Shown in pieces: positions 21,672-34,178 of a stretch of DNA of 64,000 bases. The stretch is from Cepaea nemoralis (Eukaryota; Mollusca; Gastropoda; Stylommatophora; Helicidae). The position numbers and the translations under genes are program-made. Location: the NCBI GenBank assembly GCA_014155875.1, contig JACEFZ010021372.1, positions 124,001 to 188,000 of the forward strand. The letters run 5' to 3'. The notes beneath the pieces were generated by a model. The model saw only the letters and a list, made by a program, of their open reading frames with translations. It did no database searches and was not told where the DNA came from. Each line of letters opens with the position of its first letter. Position 1 is the first letter of the stretch.

Positions 21672-22299
21672 ACATATATGGATAAAATTGGGTGGAACTG
21701 CGGTAAAGCTGTGAAAGTGTAAACAATATAAAATGACACAAAGTAGTGCAGCTTTACATAACATAATTAAGACTCATACAGGACGTTGCGGCGACTAGCC
21801 TTCATCAGCAAACAAACACATTCACAAACACAACATACAGTCAAGGAGATCTCTTGTGACTGCATCAGAAAGTGACGACAGGACGAGAAGAACAAAAGGA
21901 TGAAAAAATGAACGGAGTGAAGAAAATGAGAATTGAAAAATATGTGAATTGAAAAACTGTTCATACTCACCTCACAGTGGCGATCTGTAAGCAACTCAGA
22001 AAATCTCTGGTGTATTCTTTTTATACCCGGTGATAGGTGTCACGGTTCAGTGAGCACATTGAAAGAAGGGGGGGGGGGCGGGGGCAGGAGGGCAGGACGG
22101 TGACTGAGCAACCTCATAGGATGTACTAACGAAGCATGAAGGGGCGCGATGGTGGTACTGACCAAAACCCCATTATGTACTCATATATATTGTTATGAGG
22201 CGAGTCCTAAAGTCTGGGTGGACTGATATGCGTGAACGCGCATACACACATATACACCGCTCAACAGACAAAATGCTAGTGTATATGGGCATGTGCAAG

Positions 22300-22300
<1 letters not shown>
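21672..22300. other. No recognisable gene; G-run at 22066
   Basis: No coding motif. A poly-G stretch of about 10 bases near 22068 and a purine-rich region precede the GA satellite. Confidence 0.5.
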
Positions 22301-23400
<1,100 letters not shown>

Positions 23401-23598
23401 GAGTACAGACAACGTATGTCAAAGCAATGTCAAGCCAAACAGTTACCGCAAGAACACCGTATGACGAGAACACAGAAGAAGAACTATCTGCAAATGACAC
23501 CACAAGAGAACTCCTGTTTGCGGACGATCAAGCACTAATAGCAAAATCAGAAGCTGAATTACAAGACCACATAAATAGTCTAAACGAAATGTATATTG

Positions 23599-24089
23599 CA
23601 GTTCTTCCCAAGCTTTTCACTTTCGCGGACCGACATACAATTTTCCTTTTGCACCTGGGACCCGCGCCGTTAAAAAAAAATTAAAAAATGTTCTCCTTGT
23701 ATTCTGGAATTTTATATGACCTCAATATACATTTTAATATAAATATAAGATTTAAAGTAATTGTGGGTATTGTCCCGGTGCGCTAAATACTGCTCCATAC
23801 TGTTATTGGATGACGGTGATTTATTTAATGGTGGTCCCATGTCATGAGTAAAATGTTTTAGAGATTTACAAATAAAAAAAATGTTTCAAATATCAACACT
23901 ACATTTAGATCTTCTTGTAAAGGTGTATATACTCGTAGACACCGACAGGAATGAACACCGATATAAAATAAAAATAAAATATATCTTGGAAAAAGATACA
24001 TCTTACTTTATTCAACTTACTTTGTGGACCGGCAAAGAAGGGCTCGCAGACCGGCACCGGTCCGCGGACAACCACTTTGGGAAGCACTG
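23599..24089. mobile_element. hAT-type non-autonomous element, copy 1
   Basis: Ends are inverted: CAGTTCTTCCCAAACTTTT-like (here AAGCTTTT) on the left and, on the minus strand, CAGTGCTTCCCAAAGTGGT on the right. Flanking 8-mers GTATATTG and GTATAGGG match at 6 of 8 sites, consistent with an 8-bp hAT target duplication. It contains CGCGGACC near both ends and no transposase. Inserted between NEMY and the following RT codons. Confidence 0.85.
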
Positions 24090-24103
24090 GTATAGGGAAC
24101 AAG

Positions 24104-24430
24104 AGGTGTTTCCAAGGCACCAGGGCCGGGTTATATACTGGCCAAGACCTATTGACGCGTCCACGTCGAGCGTCCTGGGCAACAGGTCCCTTCGGGGTCC
24201 TGGCTAAAGTCAATAGGATCGCCGATTCCTCCGAAGTCGGAGAGTGTCTGCCTGTACGGCGAGGAACCACCAGTCTGCACACCAATAAGCCAGACATGGG
24301 ACAACGGATAATCACGCAAAACTCAGGTCCTGTATGACATCACACTGATGTTGGACATCAGGATGCCTTCATCCGACATACAGGACTTCGCGTTGGAGCT
24401 CAAGCCAACGAACACAAGCAAGCAAGCAAG
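24104..24430 (+). mobile_element. AAGC-tailed element, copy 2
   Basis: Near-identical to 18206-18540, lacking the first few bases, with the same two open frames (LTRPRRASWATGPFGVLAKV... and RMPSSDIQDFALELKP). Compared with the RTE-like copy at 46.7 kb, about 16 bp of host sequence is missing at this site and no target duplication is visible, so insertion came with a small deletion. Confidence 0.75.
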
Positions 24431-24709
24431 TATAAATAAAACAGAGGTAATGACTATAACTAAAGAAAACAACAATAACAATTCACCTAAACGAAAACCC
24501 CTTGAGACAAGTAAAGAGGTTCGCGTACTTAGGAAGTGTTATATCATCAAATGGCAAATCAGAAGACGAGATCGAAAAAAAAAGATGCAATAAGGCAAAC
24601 CAACCCATTGGACAAATGGCACCAATACTAAAGAACAAACATGTATCACTAACTACTAAGAAAGCACTTTACAGCACTATTTTCCCACCAACTCTATGTT
24701 ACCAATGCC

Positions 24710-24722
24710 AAACCTGGACAAT
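24710..24722 (+). repeat. Target site duplication of LINE copy 2, left
   Basis: AAACCTGGACAAT here matches 38134-38146. The RTE-like reading frame continues from one to the other. Confidence 0.88.
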
Positions 24723-25113
24723 CCCCTCTGCTGTGTGTCCACCGTGACGAGGTAGAGGGGCTTGTGCGTCCCAATGACCCCAAGAGCTATGCCGACGGTA
24801 GCACAGCTACTGGTAGGGCCACCCATGTCGGACAGGTCAAGGGAGAGGGACCAGACGAAGAGACACACAAACCTGATGCCTTGTAGTTTGACTGGGGACA
24901 GTCAAAGGCTAGGGAAAGCACCCCGAATACATGCTTGTCGAAATCGGATGTACTGAGCCACAGGCTTGACAAAGCAGTGCAACGTAAAACCTGCTGCCTT
25001 GTAGGTAGACTGGGGACATTCAAAGCCTAGGGAAAGCATCCCGAATAAATGCTTGTCGAAATCGGATGTACTGAGCCACAGGCTTGACAAAGCAATGCAA
25101 CGTAACTTAATTC
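24723..25113 (+). repeat. LINE copy 2 5' untranslated region with a ~117-bp tandem repeat
   Basis: Starts right after the target duplication with CCCCTCTGCTGTGTGTCCACC. Two head-to-tail units occupy about 24870-25105, each with TTGTAG.TTGACTGGGGACA-like and CTTGTCGAAATCGGATGTAC segments. Tandem repeats in 5' regions are common promoters in LINEs, which is inference here. Confidence 0.7.
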
Positions 25114-26399
25114 ATGATGTCACAAAGCAAAATTAATCGTTATGGTGCTAATCCCGTGAAGTCCCATCAGGCGGCGATAGTGCCGGGCCCCCTGCCTCGA
25201 GGGGGTCCACCCATGACTACTGGTGGTCACCTTCCCCTGTGCTGTGGAGTCAAGGCACAGAGGAGTAGGTTAAGAGCTATTGACCAAATACCCCGGACAC
25301 TCAACATACTACAGTGGAATGCCGAAGGAGTTTACAAGAAGAAAGACTCCCTAACACAGCGTCTTCATAAAGATAGAATAGATGTGGCATGCATTAAAGA
25401 GACACAACTCAACGCCAATCACAAATTCTCAGTCAGAGGATATCAGGCCACACGTTTCGACCGCGAAGGACACAAAGGAGGAGTTCTAATACTTACACGA
25501 AATACAATACCTTGCAGCGAAGTATCTGTGATCTCTGACAAGCCAAACGGAAATTATAGGTGTTGATATAATGATAAAGGACGTGAAAATAAGAATCTGC
25601 AATCTGTATAGCCCAGCAGATAAGGACCTTACACTCTCAAACATGAAAATAACTGACACAAACTGCATTATTGTCGGAGACTTTAATAGCCGTTCAGAAA
25701 GATGGGGATACCCAGATACTGACAAAAGAGGAGATGAATTGGAGGACTGGGAAATAGACTAAAATCTCCATCTACTCAACAAAGCGGATGACACACCGAG
25801 CTTCTACTCCAGAAGATGGCTTACCACTTCTACTCCAGACTTAGCTTTCTGCACAGGAGACATCCTCCACAAAATCGATCGCCATGTGCTGGACCAATTA
25901 GCAGGTAGTGACCACAGACCAATCAAGCTTGCAATGAATATGGAGTATGTTCCACAGGAGCAAAAGCCCTTGCCCCGCTGGAATTACAAACGAGCAGATT
26001 GGGACAGATTTGCCATACTAACTGGCAAATATTGTGAAAACATAAATACACGATATGGCAACATAAAGCAAATGGTGGAAAGTCTAAACAGAGCGATAAT
26101 ACGGGCAGCCACTGAGTCCATTCCTAGAGGAGCGAGGAAAAATTACAAACCATACTGGACTGAAGAACTACAAAGTTTGGAGGACAAAGTTGAAGATGCC
26201 AGGAAGACAGCAGAGAGAGAACAAACAATTGAAGCGAACATCTCTCTCAAAGCCATCGCAGCAAAATATAAAAGAACAGTAAATCAAACAACAAGAGATT
26301 GTTGGAGGGAAAGAACAGAAAACCTGAATTTTGACAGGGATGGAAACAAACTATGGAAACTAGTGAAAGCCATGAACAATGAAGGACCTAGAAACAAAC
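25114..26399 (+). pseudogene. I-type LINE copy 2: endonuclease and linker
   Basis: The frame starts MMSQSKINRYGANPVK and reaches the endonuclease start RTLNILQWNAEGVYK, then VACIKETQLNANHKF (catalytic Glu context) and RFDREGHKGGVLILTRN. It shifts frame near 25560 to ICNLYSPADKDL and IIVGDFNSRSERWGYPD, meets a stop near 25760, and continues with TPDLAFCTGDIL, LAGSDHRPIKLAMN and the basic linker RKNYKPYWTEELQ. All endonuclease motifs are present despite two breaks. This is the most complete endonuclease of the LINEs in the window. The frame is cut at 26400 by the LTR retrotransposon and resumes at 34802. Confidence 0.88.
26395..26399 (+). repeat. LTR element target duplication, left (CAAAC)
   Basis: CAAAC directly precedes the left LTR and is repeated at 34797-34801 directly after the right LTR. 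Confidence 0.92.
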
Positions 26400-27017
26400 T
26401 GTCAGCAACCGATGTTTCAGGCATCATAGGATTACTTCTCTCGCACCACACAAGGAACTTGCAAGTCGTGTGAGAGGAAATGGATGATACATTTTATTGC
26501 CGTTGGCTCTTTACATTTACAAAACAGTCGCTATCAAATCACACACAAAGCCACAGAATTGCCTATCACTAGTTTCCTAACCCTATTGCTAATCTCTATC
26601 TACTTGGCTACAGAAACCCCTATCGACACTAAACGGTGCGCTCGCTAAGAAGTCAGTCCCCAGTCTGACTTTCCTACTCGCGTGGCTACACAGCACGCGG
26701 AAGGACCTTGTGCGTCCTTCGCCTTTTTGCGTGCTGTCACACTCAGCACGCTTATAGCAGCCGTCTCCTATTGAGTGGCAATCCACTTCTCCGTGGCTAT
26801 CACGTAGGCGTGATTCCGCCGTGACCAGAGTACTAACTATCTGGTCGATACCTCCGTGTCTCATGAGAGAACTAGTTAATAGTCCCCCTTCCTATCACCT
26901 ACCCTGCCCTCATATCGGGGCACTGTGTTACCTCTGATCTACTTGAGGTTGACCACTCTTCCCGGTGGTCTTCTATCTTGAGGCAGACCTCAGACCTCTA
27001 TACTTCAGTCTTTGACA
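26400..27017 (-). repeat. LTR (3' LTR by element orientation)
   Basis: TGTCAGCAACC...CTTTGACA with 5-bp inverted ends (TGTCA/TGACA). It matches 34179-34796 over 618 bp, and I see two differences (near 26636 and 26967). Confidence 0.93.
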
Positions 27018-27034
27018 CACACCCTCCCCTCCTG
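27018..27034 (-). promoter_or_regulatory. Polypurine tract
   Basis: The minus strand reads AGGAGGGGAGGGTGTG immediately before the 3' LTR, the expected plus-strand primer. Confidence 0.8.
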
Positions 27035-29188
27035 TGTTGCGTCATCAACTTTAACTCATTGGTTGTGACGCAAGAGGTTTCTAAAAAAATTAGTGTATCT
27101 AATTTTTGTCAAAGACTGCTGATAACCTGGCTTTGGGTAACTCAATAGACTTCTACTGACTATTGTCACAATGTAGTATCACTTTACTTGGCTACTGGCA
27201 ATCGCCACAAACTTGTCTGGTTGGCGTGAGCCCTCTTCTCAATCGCAATATTATATTAATTAGAGGTATGTCTGAACCGGACCATTGTCTTATAAGACCT
27301 GCCCTCAAATAGTAAATTAACTCACTACCCATACAAAGTTGACTTTCTTAGGGTCAACACATGAATTGCTTCATGTCCCCCATATAATATTAAACAACCA
27401 TTACACAAGCTGTGTGCGACAGGCTTTACCTATCTCGCTTCCGCGTGTAAAGTTATCTTTCACTGTTAAGTTAGTGTTTCGTTGTCTATTATGTCCCCTG
27501 ACCCGGAGTTATCTCCCTTTGATCTACACAAAATGTATGCAATTTACATGTGTGTTTTTCTGGTTGTTTGCGTGTTTGGATGTAATTAATAATATAATCT
27601 ACATTCTAGCATGTATATCTATCTATCATGTGTATGTAAGTTAGTTTTCAAGTGCCATAATTCGGTTAAATGCGGCCACAAACAAGTGTATAACACTAAT
27701 TCGTGACTACGTTTCCGTCTTATGAGACTTAAAATATTTTCTCTAAGATCTACACTAAACTACACACAACACATTCAAGACAGCACATTTTCAACATCGA
27801 AAGCAAACATTTGACGCAGACAAATAAAAAAAATCGCGTTGAGCGGCAGAAAAAATCCGCTGACTGATCTCACTCTCTCCTGTATAATTTACATTTGCTC
27901 TCCCTTTTACACTTCTGTCACACATCTTTTACCCTCACAATTATTTAAAAACCTTGGAGTGACACTGTACAAGTTTGGCTCAGTTTGACAAAGTTGAGCT
28001 TAATGACTGTGCGTAGATTGCTGCACGCGTCATGTATTTACAAACTATTTACATGTAAGAAAAAGGGTTGATGGTTTATACCCTAGTATTATTAACCACT
28101 ATATTCTACTGAAATAATAGTCTAAATACTGAAATACTAATAGTAGTTCTATAACTATGTATTTAATGTGTTACCTACTTTAATCTAATTTAAGGGAAGT
28201 AATCTAACTATTTAAGATGAAATTGATGTGAGATGAGTTATGTAACTAACTAAAATGGGTAATGTGAAATGTAATAAATTATGTCCCTTTCTAACATGGG
28301 TAATGTGAAATATAACAAAATTATGAATAATGTTTTTAAATGAAAAAAATATATGATTGATATTTTTACTCTAAATGGTGTAAATGATGTATGTTTATTT
28401 GTATAATTCTTTTATCCTATCCGGTGTAAATTAATCATAATATTAAATGAACAAGTTTGTTAAATGGACTGGTTCATTAAGATGGCATGAACTCTAGTGA
28501 CATGAACCAAAGTGAAATGTAACAAACTAAATGGTACTATTACTATCTAAACTTTTTATCCTAGTTTATAATTAGCTGTTATTACGTTTAAATTACTATC
28601 CTAATTTACTTTTAAGCTAAGTAATTGGGTAAATTAATGATCTATCTAAACTACTTAAAAAAAATGAAAACTATTTTATTTCCTAAATCTAAATGTATCT
28701 TAGAGTGACCTAATCTAACTATAATTTATCACTATATTAAAACGTTATAATACATATCACAATGAGTCTATATATACATGGTATTTAAATACCTCAGGTT
28801 AGTCGTTGCCCTAATGTTCAGAAATTGATTTCATTGGCATACTATATATACACAATTGTCCTGGGTATATTAAATACATTACACAGTCATACTTGTGTTC
28901 TATGGGTAATGCACTTGTAGAGTTCGCTGGTGTCGTAGACAAGTATTTTCGTGTCTGTTATTTATGTACTGTTCTGACACTGTTTTTCCCTGCTTAACAC
29001 AAATGATTCACCGGAACACATATGGAGCTTAGTATGTAATGAGCTGTCTTAGTTCACACGGTGGTATACTTGTTTTCGGAGCACAGTTCTTCTTTTGATG
29101 TCTACGGACACATGGTAGTTCACTGTTCTTAGTACATAGTTCGGAACATAATGTCTATGTATTCGTAACATATTTCACATAGAATATT
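27035..29188 (-). other. LTR element 3' non-coding region
   Basis: About 2.2 kb, very AT-rich between 28050 and 28900, with no ORF of note on the element's strand. An integrase or env would be expected here in some elements and neither is present. Confidence 0.75.
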
Positions 29189-29680
29189 CTAATGTACTAA
29201 TTTAACATCTATTACTCTACACTCATGTGGAATCTCTGGTATTTCTACCTCAGATGGTCGACTAAGGGTATCAGCCAGAATATTGTCCTTACCCTTAATA
29301 TGCTCTATACTAAAAGTATAATTTTGTAGTATTAACGACCACCTGTATATACGGTCATTCCGATGCACACCACTTTGTATGACCGTGATTGGGGAGTTGT
29401 CAGTCTGGACAACGAAGTGAACACCCGCTAGAAATCGATGCAGCTTCCTCACCGCATAGATGACGCTTAGGGCTTCCAACTCTGATATGGAATATCTGGA
29501 CTCAGCAGGTGTGATCTTGCGGCTCACGTAGCAAATCGGATGGAAGATGCCATCATAAAACTGGCCTAGTACTGCAGCGATGGAGATTCTGCTGGCATCT
29601 GTCCTAAGATAATAAACGAGCCTAGGATTAGGCAAGCGGAGGATTGGTACATTACTAAACAGGGTTTTCAATTTTGACAA
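29189..29680 (-). pseudogene. LTR element RNase H
   Basis: A 163-codon frame. RNase H acidic sites are visible: YYLRTDASRISIAAVLGQ (D), RYSISELEALSVIYAVRK (E), VVQTDNSPITV (D) and EHIKGKDNILADTLSR (final D with the LSR ending usual for gypsy). It is in the same frame as the RT upstream but separated by one TGA at 29731-29729. It degrades RNA in the hybrid during reverse transcription. It ends about 20 residues after LSR with nothing further downstream, so RNase H is the last domain of pol. Confidence 0.9.
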
Positions 29681-29728
29681 TGCAGAAATTAATAATGCAT
29701 CTTTGACATCTAATTTTACAGATGCTTT

Positions 29729-30597
29729 TCAAACATTTGAAAATACACTTGTAATTTCAGCTAAGTTTGGTATGAACTTGCTATAGTAATTTACTAAACC
29801 CAAAAGGCTTCTGACCTGCTTCTTTGTTGTAGGCATGGTCAGGTTCATAATTTTGGTAATAATTCTATTGTCAGTCTTTAGTTGACCTTGTGAAATGACA
29901 TGACCCAAAAAATCAATTTCTTTTAGGCCCAATTCAACTTTGCTCGGTTTGACAGTGAGACCGAAGAGTCGCAACCTATCGAAGACATGTCTTAGTTTCA
30001 GTAAGTGTGTTGTCCAGTCATCTGTATGGACACATATATCATCTATATACGTCACTGTATTCGTCACTCCATGAAGTAAATCTCTAGTTAAGCGTACGAA
30101 AGTGGCAGGAGCGTTTCGAAGTCCGAAAGGAAGAAAACGCCACTCGTACAGTCCTAAAGGTGTTGAAAACGCAGTAAGATGAATGGATTGAGTCTGCATA
30201 GGGACCTGCCAATATCCCTTAGTAAGATCTAATTTAGAAAAGATTTTGGAGGTGGACATGTCAAGAATAAGATCTTCGCAGGAAGGAATTGGTTCTGCGT
30301 CGATCTTAGTGACGTTGTTGAGCTTTCTATAGTCCACACACAGACGAATTGTGGAGTCTTTTTTCTTAACTAGGACGATTGGAAAGGAGTACTCAGATGT
30401 AGATTTCTGGATGATCCCACTAGCTTCTAAATTAAGAATTTCCTTATTTAGACTTTCTCTATAGCTGAGTGGGATAGAGTACGGCCTGCATTTGATAGGC
30501 TTAGAGTCCGAAAGAAGAATGGAGTGCTCGATCCTGTCCGTCCTACCTGGAATGTCAGAAAATACATTTTATACTCCGTCACTAATTCTATTAATTG
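29729..30597 (-). pseudogene. LTR element reverse transcriptase
   Basis: RT homology starts just after the gag-protease stop (QLIELVTEYK at about 30595), shifts frame after ~10 codons into FSDIPGRTDRIEHSI, and continues to FPIVLVKKKDSTIRLCVDYR, KIFSKLDLTKGYWQVPM (first catalytic Asp), LPFGLRNAPATF and VTYIDDICVHTDDW (YIDD at 30049-30038), then EIDFLGHVISQGQLKTD. The catalytic residues are intact. The break near 30563 looks like one lost base in an A run. The stretch before RT normally links the integrase tail to RT in Gmr1-like pol, which supports the upstream GPY/F being native. Confidence 0.92.
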
Positions 30598-32967
30598 TCA
30601 TCGTTGACCGTCTGTTAGTCCCTGTTCTATCCGTATGCTATCTTTTGTCGCAGTCTTGTCTACAATAGGAACAGGTAGTTCCATTCCGTCGTCGTCTACC
30701 TGATTCAGTACGGTGGTGGTGCTAAGTGCGTATTCTGTAAGCTCCCTAGGTGTATGGATATCGTCGGATTTGCCAGTCTCGCTAACTAGTGTAGTTGCGT
30801 TGTGTACGTCTGTCGTCTGATCACTAGGTGTGGGTGCAATGTGTTCGTCTGTCTCTACTTCTGTCTCTTGTCGTGAAAAGTAGGGTTTCACCATGTTGAC
30901 ATGAAATATCTTTAAGTGTCCGTTTATCGATATTTCATAGTCAACATCTGAAATTTTTCGTATCACCTTGAAAGGCCCTTGGCATGAAGTTACCATTTTA
31001 TTATGCTTGTCTGGTAGTAGCACCATTACGTCTTGATCAGTTTCAAGTGTTATGGGTCTAGCACTTTTGTTAGGACTGTGATGTTTGAGGATATCTGCAC
31101 TGTTCACTGGAGTGAAACCATTCTTCTCCTCCCAGACAGATATTTCTTCATCTGTACAGTGCCTTAGCTGGGGTAGACACCCAAGAATTAAATCAGTACA
31201 AGGGTTGTCAAGTATTGCACAAGTAAAGGTACCAGAAAGGAACGGGGTGTTTATACGGGCTCTTGCCAGAGGATAGGTTTCTATATTACCAGAAAAAGTC
31301 CGGCATTTTACAGAGTCACCAGTATAATCCTTTGGATTAACAAGTTCCTTTTTCACACCAATAATAGAGCTCCCACTGTCAAGCAAACATCGGCATGGCT
31401 TCTCATTGACCAAAGCAGAGTGAAACAATAGATTGCCTCTGGAGGCTATAGCTGCATTTGCATTCTCTACGGAGGATGTTACAATATGCCCACATGTAAG
31501 TTTGCCGTCTGCATGAAATTGGTGACATTGGTCACAATTGTCAAAGCTTAATACATCGTTCACACAACACACATCTTCAGATTGCTTAAAAGGTAATACA
31601 TTTTCAACTTCACACTCAGTCTCACTACCACTATCAGAAGATGTATCAATCAAAATAGCATTGTTGGCTTTCATACGTTGGCGGCCCAGGCACTTATTTG
31701 AATAATGGCCGTAGCTGGAACAAAAGAAGCATTTGATTGCACGCCTGTATGCAGTTCTCTTGTTTTGTTGCTTCTTAATGACATTCTCAAGATGTGCCGG
31801 ATAGTTAGGCGATTTATCACACATAGAATAAGTGTCATGCAAAAGTTGACAGTAGATACATTTTGACACTTTCCTATCTTTCTTGTCGACTCTATGGAAT
31901 GGTTTTCTATTACTCTGATAGTTTTTAGGTTGGTCCTTTACAAAAGAAACTATTTCAGAGTCGCTATTTGAAGTCTTAAAAATATCTCTATTTGAGGAAA
32001 AATATGCAGAGCCTTTCTTTTCAAATTGTTCTATGGTCTCAATGTCTGACTGCTGCAGGAATTTAGCGAAAGGAGATGGTATAGTGGATATGACTTTATC
32101 CATGGCTATTAAATTTTTAAGTCTGTCAAAGTCTTTTCCTATGTTAGCTGCATTAAGCCACCTATTTAGTACACTTTGGACATTTGAGACGTAATCAATG
32201 AAAGTCTCACTAGGTTTTGGTTTTAAATTTGAGAACTGAACCTGATACCCAGGGGCATCAAGTAAAAAGTGTTGCATTATCCTATCATGGATGTACTGAT
32301 AGTTAGATCTAAGATCAGTTGGTATTGATTCTATCACTTTAAGGGGCTCACCACTCAGGTTCTTCATATAAATCATAGCCCACATCTCTATTGGAACTTG
32401 GTGGTATTTAAACTGATACTCGACATTTTCTGTCCAGGCTGATATGGAATCTTCTTTACAGAATGGTTTAATAATATTTTTGTATTTATTGAACTTATTT
32501 TCTTCTTGTTGACTTTTTAGTTTAGTAGCAGAGATCTCTACGTGTGAGTCTACATCCATACCTTTCATCTTTAACTGTGTCTCTGATTCTACTTGTATTT
32601 GTTTTTCCTTAACTCTTGCCATTTCATCTCTCTCTTTTTGCTTTAGTTCTCTCTCCTGATCTAATTGCTTTTGCTTTAATTCTTTTTCTTGATCTAACTG
32701 TTTTAACTTAATCTCCTTATCATGTTCTAACTGCTTCTGTTTTAATTCTAATTCTCTTTGCTTAACCTGTTTGTCATCTTCTAGCTGTTTTTGTTTTGTT
32801 ATCTCAGCTAGTTCTGCAATCTCCTTTTGATGTTGTCTTTCTTGTGCACGTTCATTTCTCTCAGCTTCTTTTGCTTCTTTAAATTTTTGGTCAGCATATT
32901 GTTCTAGCTCCTTTCCTGTGTATTGTAATTCTTTGCCTGCTTTTATGAAATCAGATAAAGTTGCCAT
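30598..32967 (-). CDS. LTR element Gag-protease-GPY/F polyprotein (789 codons, open)
   Basis: The longest ORF in the window. Residues 20-125 form a highly charged coiled coil (repeated KQKQLxxxxE pattern). 160-330 resemble a retrotransposon capsid region (SAWTENVEYQFKYHQ, YQVQFSNLKPKPSETFIDYV). A zinc knuckle CFFCSSYGHYSNKC lies at 413-426, and a second Cys cluster at 370-383. The aspartic protease has CRCLLDSGSS at 526-534 and LILG at 593-596. Then, after only ~45 residues, a GPY/F module at 640-697 (VMVLLPDKHNKMV, QGPFKVIRKI, IFHVNMVKPYF). That is the tail of gypsy integrases; its zinc and DDE parts are absent. The start ATG at 32967 follows AT-rich leader. It ends in TGA directly ahead of RT, so pol would need readthrough or the stop is a lesion. 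Confidence 0.88.
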   Translation of the reverse strand: MATLSDFIKAGKELQYTGKELEQYADQKFKEAKEAERNERAQERQHQKEIAELAEITKQKQLEDDKQVKQRELELKQKQLEHDKEIKLKQLDQEKELKQKQLDQERELKQKERDEMARVKEKQIQVESETQLKMKGMDVDSHVEISATKLKSQQEENKFNKYKNIIKPFCKEDSISAWTENVEYQFKYHQVPIEMWAMIYMKNLSGEPLKVIESIPTDLRSNYQYIHDRIMQHFLLDAPGYQVQFSNLKPKPSETFIDYVSNVQSVLNRWLNAANIGKDFDRLKNLIAMDKVISTIPSPFAKFLQQSDIETIEQFEKKGSAYFSSNRDIFKTSNSDSEIVSFVKDQPKNYQSNRKPFHRVDKKDRKVSKCIYCQLLHDTYSMCDKSPNYPAHLENVIKKQQNKRTAYRRAIKCFFCSSYGHYSNKCLGRQRMKANNAILIDTSSDSGSETECEVENVLPFKQSEDVCCVNDVLSFDNCDQCHQFHADGKLTCGHIVTSSVENANAAIASRGNLLFHSALVNEKPCRCLLDSGSSIIGVKKELVNPKDYTGDSVKCRTFSGNIETYPLARARINTPFLSGTFTCAILDNPCTDLILGCLPQLRHCTDEEISVWEEKNGFTPVNSADILKHHSPNKSARPITLETDQDVMVLLPDKHNKMVTSCQGPFKVIRKISDVDYEISINGHLKIFHVNMVKPYFSRQETEVETDEHIAPTPSDQTTDVHNATTLVSETGKSDDIHTPRELTEYALSTTTVLNQVDDDGMELPVPIVDKTATKDSIRIEQGLTDGQR

Positions 32968-34147
32968 GTTGTTGGCTAATTAGTTACTGTTGACAGGCAC
33001 TGAACTCTTTTAATCACTTATTTATACTCGATATGTCTTATTTATCTTAGATATGTTATGTTTCTTAATTTCTGAGCACTACAAATTGTACTCTTAGTTT
33101 ATAGCCTGGAAAATTTTATTCTGAAAAACAGAGCACAAAAATATGCGAATGCATCACACGCTGAATAAGAGATGCATTATTAATCACATTGCATGCCAAA
33201 TATGTTGAGTATACTCATCTTAATGTTCCCGAAAATCAGGCACAACCGTTTGGCAACTCAGGTCCCCTCGTTTGGCACTTCGGCATACACACGAGTTACT
33301 TTTCTAACCAGCTGTTGTTCACCCTGGTTCACAGAGCAGCAACAATTAACAAATTGCAAACGACATATAATTTTTGACAATTTGGTACAATCACAATGAC
33401 ATGCCCCCCGACAAACAGAATGTAGTTTAATTAATATTAAATGTCAATGTCCTGTCTTCGTTCTAACGTCTTATGCCTTTCGTTCCTAATCTAGTTTAAT
33501 CTATGGAAGTGTTGTGCAGACCAAGTTTAATTTGCATAGCCAAAAGTAGTGCCATCGCGACGGTAAACAAATAGGAAAAGTACGAAAAAAAAATTCAATA
33601 ACTGCTTTGAAATAAATATAAATATAATAATAATGTTTAAATAAATAAATATATTCGTTCACTAACTTAAATAAACAAATAATAGTTAATATAAAGCACA
33701 GATTCAGGCGGGCTGCGGCTTGGCGATTTGTAAACACTCAGATGCTGAATGCAAATGGCGTAAAACAACTGCTTGTCAGTCGCAATACGTCAGAGGCGCA
33801 GCGCTATTTTTAGCTTGCAAAAATCGATAATGTTGCTGGCATGTGTATCGCTCCGCCATGAATCATATTTGATAATTATTCATAAACAAATAAGTAATTA
33901 CATAAATAAATGAAAGAAAATCATAATATCAATACTTACAACTTCGAAGAACACATGATTTAAGTACATAATATTTCAATAAACACAAATAAGCATTATT
34001 TTGTCACGATAGGCACAGCTTAGCTCGCAACTTGTTCTAGTCTGCACACGTCATCAGTCACTGACACAAATTAAACCTTGTAATTCACTACTAGTAACCT
34101 TAGTCTAGAGCCGTGGGTAAGTGTATTAGCTTGAACATTTGTCCAAG
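32968..34147 (-). other. LTR element 5' leader
   Basis: About 1.2 kb between the primer binding site and the gag start. Short ORFs at 33189-33399 and 33501-33737 have no family match. Confidence 0.7.
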
Positions 34148-34164
34148 CCACACTTCTGACACCA
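34148..34164 (-). promoter_or_regulatory. Primer binding site, tRNA-Leu-like
   Basis: The minus strand reads TGGTGTCAGAAGTG from 34164, 14 bases inside the 5' LTR edge. This complements the CACTTCTGACACCA end typical of leucine tRNAs. Confidence 0.75.
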
Positions 34165-34178
34165 CATTAATCCTAGCC

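Larger units (their letters stand above)
23401..24722 (+). pseudogene. RTE-like element, RT active site to thumb, first half of a split copy
   Basis: Starts near 23405 and reads ENTEEELSANDTTRELLFADD and QALIAKSEAELQDHINSLNE, breaks where a hAT-type element and an AAGC-tailed element sit, then resumes at 24432 with INKTEVMTITKE and, shifting frame, RQVKRFAYLGSVISSNGKSE and LTTKKALYSTIFPPTLCYQC. The FADD catalytic pair is intact. At 24722 it is split by a LINE and resumes at 38134. The same element occurs at 46050-47440 and 57870-59270. No RNase H. Probably RTE-type, but a different subfamily from 11717-12825. Confidence 0.75.

Noticed and set aside
26589..26864. A 91-codon ORF present twice (also 34368-34643), looking like a conserved gene
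   Set aside because: It lies inside the LTRs; duplication comes from the LTR pair.
27035..29188. Possible env or integrase after RNase H
   Set aside because: No ORF above chance length and no motif in this AT-rich region.
30598..32967. A host coiled-coil gene
   Set aside because: The coiled coil is fused to zinc knuckle, protease and GPY/F between two LTRs, so it is Gag-Pol.
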